Shown here piece after piece: positions 47,984-51,549 of a stretch of 51,549 nt of DNA; within the stretch, counting starts at the first letter, position 1, and each line of letters starts with the position of its first letter. The stretch covers positions 1-51,549 of the forward strand of contig JAIMBD010000016.1 in the NCBI GenBank assembly GCA_023511625.1, given 5' to 3'. The translations under genes and the position numbers were made by a program. Source of the stretch: Bacillota bacterium (GTDB lineage Bacteria > Bacillota > Sulfobacillia > Sulfobacillales > Sulfobacillaceae). The notes under the pieces were generated by a model. It was not told the DNA's origin. It saw only the letters and a program-made list of their open reading frames with translations, and ran no database searches.

Positions 47984-48513
47984 ACGCATCCCCGAGCAGT
48001 CCTGATGCCGCTACGAGTGAACTGTCCATCGGCGGCACCCTGATTTGGTACAGCTCCATCTGCCTACGACAGTTATGGCTCATGGCGCATCAAATCAACC
48101 CAGATGAAGATGACCCGAATTTGGAGTACGGGCGTTTTCTCCATGAAACGGCGTACCTCCGCGAAAAGCGAGGATTTGAGGTGAACGGCAACCGGTTCGA
48201 TGTCGTGTCCTTTCGTAACGGCACATTGGTCGTGGCCGAAATCAAGAAAAGTTCCCGAGCGCTGGAAAGCACCCGCCTTCAACTCGGGCACTATTTGATG
48301 GTGTTAGAGGAACAGGGAATTAACGCTATCGGCGAGCTTCGGTTTCCCGAAGAACGTCGCAAACAAGAGGTAAGACTGACGGACGATCTTCGGCGCGCCG
48401 TACTACGCCAACGCCAGATCGTGCGCGAGGTTTCCGGATTACCTACTCCCCCTCCCCCGAAACGCCTCCGGTGGTGTTCGAAATGCGCCTACGCAGAGAT
48501 GTGCTGGGCCTAA
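47980..48513 (+). CDS. cas4: CRISPR-associated exonuclease Cas4
   Basis: A 177-residue PD-(D/E)XK protein that trims prespacers during adaptation. Cysteines C28 (SSICLRQLW), C166, C169 and C175 (WCSKCAYAEMCW) would hold the 4Fe-4S cluster; nuclease residues are in GRFLHE, RFDVVSF and VVAEIKKSS, followed by QLGHYLMVLEE. The GTG at 47980 overlaps the cas3 stop as GTGA and has GGAGGTG upstream. Confidence 0.93.
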   Translation: MNASPSSPDAATSELSIGGTLIWYSSICLRQLWLMAHQINPDEDDPNLEYGRFLHETAYLREKRGFEVNGNRFDVVSFRNGTLVVAEIKKSSRALESTRLQLGHYLMVLEEQGINAIGELRFPEERRKQEVRLTDDLRRAVLRQRQIVREVSGLPTPPPPKRLRWCSKCAYAEMCWA

Positions 48514-48573
48514 CGGAGCCGGATTCTCTCGCTGCGAACATGGAACGGGTCTAAAGGAGGCCACCTAACCATC

Positions 48574-49587
48574 ATGGAACGAGTGATTCATGTATTTTCT
48601 ACAGGCAAATTTGAACGCCGTAGCAACACGCTTTACTTTGAAACTGAAGCCGGGGAACCTCGGTATTTGCCGGTGGAAAATGTCCGGGAAATCTGGATTC
48701 ATGGGGAGGTAACTTTTAACAAGCGTTTCATCGAGTTTCTAGCCGATCGGGAAATTCTCCTTAACATATTCAACCGTTATGGGTATTTTGTCGGGACGTT
48801 CTATCCTCGAGAACACTACAATTCGGGTTACATGATTGTCAAGCAAGCGGAGCACTATCTAGACACAAAAAAACGGCTGCAAATCGCGCGCGCCTTTGTG
48901 TCAGGAGCGGCCACTAACATGCTCAGAGTTTTAAAATATTATGCAGGGCGTGGCAAAGACGTAACCAAGTCCATCGCGTCTATCGAGGCGTTAGTAGATC
49001 ACGTTAAGAGCATTGACGTCGAAAAGGGTCAGACTTCGATCAGCGAACTAATGGGATTGGAAGGTAACATTCGGGAGCAATATTACCGAGCTTTCGACGC
49101 CATCATTCAACAACCGGCTTTTTCTTACCTTAGACGGACTCGACGCCCACCCAGTAATGCGTTAAACGCATTAATAAGTTTTTTGAACAGCATCGTATAT
49201 ACCACCGTGCTGTCCGAAATTTACAAGACGCATCTCGATCCTCGCATTGGATACCTTCACACCACGAACTTCCGCCGGTTCACGCTCAACTTGGATGTTG
49301 CCGAGATCTTTAAACCCATTTTGGCCGATCGCACCATCTTTCGCGTCCTGGGACGAAAAATGATCACAGCCAAAGATTTCGAGGTAAACCACGGAGGGGT
49401 TTGGTTATCGGAATCCGCCCGAAAGCAGCTCGTCGCCGATTTTGATGCCAAACTCAACACCACCGTCATGCATCGGCCCCTCAAGCGCGCAGTCTCCTAC
49501 AGGCGGCTCATTCGTCTGGAGCTTTACAAGCTCGAGAAACACCTCATGGGAGAACAAGAATATACCCCATTTGAAGCGATGTGGTAA
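48574..49587 (+). CDS. cas1: CRISPR integrase Cas1
   Basis: A 337-residue integrase of the I-B type. Metal ligands are E163 (LMGLEGNIREQYY), H229 (RIGYLHTTN) and E244 (LDVAEIFKP). The N-terminal beta domain has HGEVTFNKRFIEFLADREI and the FVGTFYPRE segment. An AAAGGAGG precedes the ATG with about 12 bases. Base composition is clearly lower in GC than the genes before it (many AT-ending codons), from about here to the array. Confidence 0.97.
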   Translation: MERVIHVFSTGKFERRSNTLYFETEAGEPRYLPVENVREIWIHGEVTFNKRFIEFLADREILLNIFNRYGYFVGTFYPREHYNSGYMIVKQAEHYLDTKKRLQIARAFVSGAATNMLRVLKYYAGRGKDVTKSIASIEALVDHVKSIDVEKGQTSISELMGLEGNIREQYYRAFDAIIQQPAFSYLRRTRRPPSNALNALISFLNSIVYTTVLSEIYKTHLDPRIGYLHTTNFRRFTLNLDVAEIFKPILADRTIFRVLGRKMITAKDFEVNHGGVWLSESARKQLVADFDAKLNTTVMHRPLKRAVSYRRLIRLELYKLEKHLMGEQEYTPFEAMW

Positions 49588-49589
49588 AC

Positions 49590-49853
49590 ATGTTTGTCAT
49601 TTTGGTGTATGACGCACAGGCTATTCGTGATCCGAAAGTGCTAAGAACTTGTCGAAAATATCTAGACTGGATACAAAATTCCGTTTTCGAGGGAGAGTTA
49701 ACCGAGGTCAAGCTTAAGAAGCTGCGCACGGAACTGTCTAAAATAATTGACCCTAAACGGGACTATATTGTCTGTTACGCTGTCGAAAGTGCCGGTTCGG
49801 TTACCCGAAGCACGTTAGGAACGCCCAAGACCATGGAAGGAAATATCTTCTGA
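49590..49853 (+). CDS. cas2: CRISPR-associated protein Cas2
   Basis: An 87-residue ferredoxin-fold partner of Cas1. It starts MFVILVYDAQ, with VLRTCRKYLDWIQNSVFEGEL and KRDYIVCYAVES as in Cas2 of type I-B. A GTG at 49581, overlapping the cas1 end, would add three residues; the ATG at 49590 gives the usual start. The conserved YD aspartate is present. Confidence 0.95.
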   Translation: MFVILVYDAQAIRDPKVLRTCRKYLDWIQNSVFEGELTEVKLKKLRTELSKIIDPKRDYIVCYAVESAGSVTRSTLGTPKTMEGNIF

Positions 49854-50032
49854 GAACTGCCGTCGACCCCCGGTCGCACCGAAACCCACGCCGTTCGACA
49901 ACATCAAATGCTCCAACAGCACTACGTCGAAGCCGCACTGGTCAATGGGAAACGGCGATGCTAGAATATGACTAGGCCAATCCTTACACAATCACGACTG
50001 CGGAGAACACCCGAATTCGTGCGCCGTCAACG
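49854..50032 (+). promoter_or_regulatory. CRISPR leader
   Basis: This 179-base stretch between cas2 and the first repeat is on the side implied by repeat orientation (crRNA handle ATAGAAAC at the repeat's 3' end). TGGTCA (49939-49944) and TAGAAT (49962-49967), 17 bases apart and with TGC before the -10, form a plausible promoter, with transcription starting near 49974. The first 110 bases are GC-rich and stay open in the cas2 frame up to a TAG. Confidence 0.7.
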
Positions 50033-51440
50033 GTTTTAGCCTCCCTATGAGGGATAGAAACCGGATGCTCCGCGTTCCACAATTGGGAGCGCCAATGTTT
50101 TAGCCTCCCTATGAGGGATAGAAACGATTGTGGACCTGGTGTGCGCCGGCATGGACGTGACGTTTTAGCCTCCCTATGAGGGATAGAAACTCGAGACGCT
50201 CCTGCGCCTGGGCGTGGCCCGAGCCGTTTTAGCCTCCCTATGAGGGATAGAAACCCCTCCAAGACGCGAGCGATCACCGTCTCACTTCGCGTTTTAGCCT
50301 CCCTATGAGGGATAGAAACAAATGCCAAGCGGCCAAGTGCAGCGGCAGTCCTTCCGTTTTAGCCTCCCTATGAGGGATAGAAACGAGCTGGAGGAGAACA
50401 TCCGGCGCAAGGACCTCACGTTTTAGCCTCCCTATGAGGGATAGAAACAATGGGCGCAAGGGTCATACTCATACCACATCACCCGTTTTAGCCTCCCTAT
50501 GAGGGATAGAAACCCGGGATAGGGATCGGTTCGGCGCCTGGTTTCCGGCGGTTTTTAGCCTCCCTATGAGGGATAGAAACTACGCTCCACGAAAAGGGCG
50601 GAAAAGACCACACGGTGTTTTAGCCTCCCTATGAGGGATAGAAACCTATCCGGCTTCCAGATCGGTGTGGATCCGCCGCTCGTTTTAGCCTCCCTATGAG
50701 GGATAGAAACCTCAACCTCGGGACCAACACGATTACCGGCGTCACCTCAGTTTTAGCCTCCCTATGAGGGATAGAAACATAAATGCGTCCATTCTCCTCT
50801 TCCTTCACCAAGAGGTTTTAGCCTCCCTATGAGGGATAGAAACGCGGTAGACCTCGCGATAGACGGCCAGCGCTTCGTCGTTTTAGCCTCCCTATGAGGG
50901 ATAGAAACTCAGCTTACTCCTCCTCTTCTTCAGCAGGGAGATGGGGGTTTTAGCCTCCCTATGAGGGATAGAAACCACCGTAGGAGCCATATATGCTTTG
51001 TAGGTTCCTTTGCGTTTTAGCCTCCCTATGAGGGATAGAAACCTGTCTGGCTCGGCAATGGCGGGTTTTGACAATGTGGTTTTAGCCTCCCTATGAGGGA
51101 TAGAAACGGCCACCTTCTCAATCCGTTCAATAAATGCCTCATGGTTTTAGCCTCCCTATGAGGGATAGAAACCCAAAAGCGGTAGGGGAAGTGTGGACGT
51201 GTGGGTGCCAGAGTTTTAGCCTCCCTATGAGGGATAGAAACGAGCGCCATGCCGAGAAGTGGTTCGAGCCGGGCCAGGGTTTTAGCCTCCCTATGAGGGA
51301 TAGAAACCCCGCCAGAGGCGGCGCCGCTCCTCGGCGAGCCACGGTTTTAGCCTCCCTATGAGGGATAGAAACATCGAATTCATCAGGAAGAGGGACGGGA
51401 TGCCTATCGGTGTTTTAGCCTCCCTATGAGGGATAGAAAC
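50033..51440 (+). CRISPR. CRISPR array, 22 repeats and 21 spacers
   Basis: The 29-base repeat begins GTTTTAGCC and ends GGGATAGAAAC, with a TCCCT-ATG-AGGGA hairpin in the middle where Cas6 would bind. Repeats start at 50033, 50097, 50162, 50226, 50291, 50356, 50420, 50485, 50552, 50617, 50682, 50750, 50815, 50880, 50947, 51014, 51079, 51144, 51213, 51279, 51344 and 51412. Spacers are 35-40 bases, mostly 36. All repeats are identical except the ninth, which has an extra T (or T for the first G). No degenerate terminal repeat is seen. The last eight bases match the subtype I-B 5' handle pattern, so the array is transcribed rightwards from the cas side. Confidence 0.99.
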
Positions 51441-51510
51441 ACAAAACGAGGGCATAGGTTTAAGCGCCTATGTGTATTTGGTCAAGAGGAAATCCCGAGT
51501 TTGGTCAAAG

Positions 51511-51539
51511 AAAATTCCCCAGGGGGGTGGGGAATTTTT
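51511..51539 (+). terminator. Intrinsic terminator after the CRISPR array
   Basis: AAATTCCCC (51512-51520) and GGGGAATTT (51529-51537) form a 9-bp stem ending in TTTTT. The A run on the left arm makes it potentially bidirectional. It lies 70 bases after the last repeat and would end the pre-crRNA. Confidence 0.85.
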
Positions 51540-51549
51540 GTTCGACGAG

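Noticed and set aside
41069-51440. A non-canonical or type III CRISPR system.
   Set aside because: Gene order and motifs fit an ordinary subtype I-B locus; no Cas10, CARF or reverse-transcriptase gene is present.

Overview
The window is GC-rich chromosomal DNA from a Bacillota (Firmicutes)-type bacterium. Evidence: an unlinked-style secG-rnr-smpB-ssrA cluster, a gap-pgk-tpiA-gpmI-eno glycolytic operon using cofactor-independent phosphoglycerate mutase, a SigH-like (Spo0H) sigma factor, a phoPR-pst operon, an Asp23-domain protein and a complete subtype I-B CRISPR-Cas locus. A GC-rich, possibly thermophilic, spore-forming lineage near Symbiobacterium/Sulfobacillus/Thermaerobacter is my inference; nothing in the sequence fixes the genus.

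Layout. 1-2331: tRNA-Pro(UGG), a phosphodiesterase, rdgB, rph, and a complete tmRNA gene that directly follows smpB. 2333-5909: smpB, a small unknown gene, rnr and secG behind an extended -10 promoter. 5969-6740: a 1-Cys-type peroxiredoxin whose peroxidatic cysteine codon is TGA, most simply a selenoprotein. 6810-13681: HAD phosphatase, eno, gpmI, tpiA, pgk, gap (transcribed gap to eno). 13792-21314: phoU, pstB, pstA, pstC, pstS, phoR, phoP, a P-loop/Asp23 fusion and a Nudix hydrolase, tightly coupled by ATGA/GTGA overlaps. 21601-25816: a mixed-strand block with sigH, a His-rich mini-protein, an alpha/beta hydrolase, pncA, moaE, moaD and an L,D-transpeptidase. 25710-31177: lgt, hemL, ychF, a small spore-protein-like gene, osmC, an Fe-S PD-(D/E)XK nuclease and a UPF0173 hydrolase. 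31295-39171: argC-J-B-D-G-H plus a ROK kinase, behind a promoter overlapped by an ARG-box palindrome. 39177-40505: glnA. 41069-49853: cas6-cas8b-cas7-cas5-cas3-cas4-cas1-cas2 on the + strand. 49854-51539: leader, 22-repeat array (21 spacers) and a terminator.

Almost everything from 1 to 40505 except 21601-22521, 23586-24206 and 25025-25816 is on the minus strand, so the left four-fifths is a run of housekeeping operons with heavy translational coupling: trans-translation/RNA turnover (smpB, ssrA, rnr, rph), lower glycolysis, phosphate sensing and uptake, and arginine biosynthesis. The right end is an accessory defence island whose cas1-cas2-leader part is visibly more AT-rich than the rest.

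The most interesting observations are the in-frame UGA at the peroxiredoxin active site, the phoU gene that lacks a canonical start unless a six-G run is corrected or slipped, the stand-alone Cas4-like Fe-S nuclease, the P-loop/Asp23 fusion next to phoPR, the His-rich mini-protein after sigH, and several CRISPR spacers whose translations look like phage or plasmid proteins (ParB-like, tyrosine-recombinase-like, tail-fibre-like). I did not find an unmistakably new multi-gene system.
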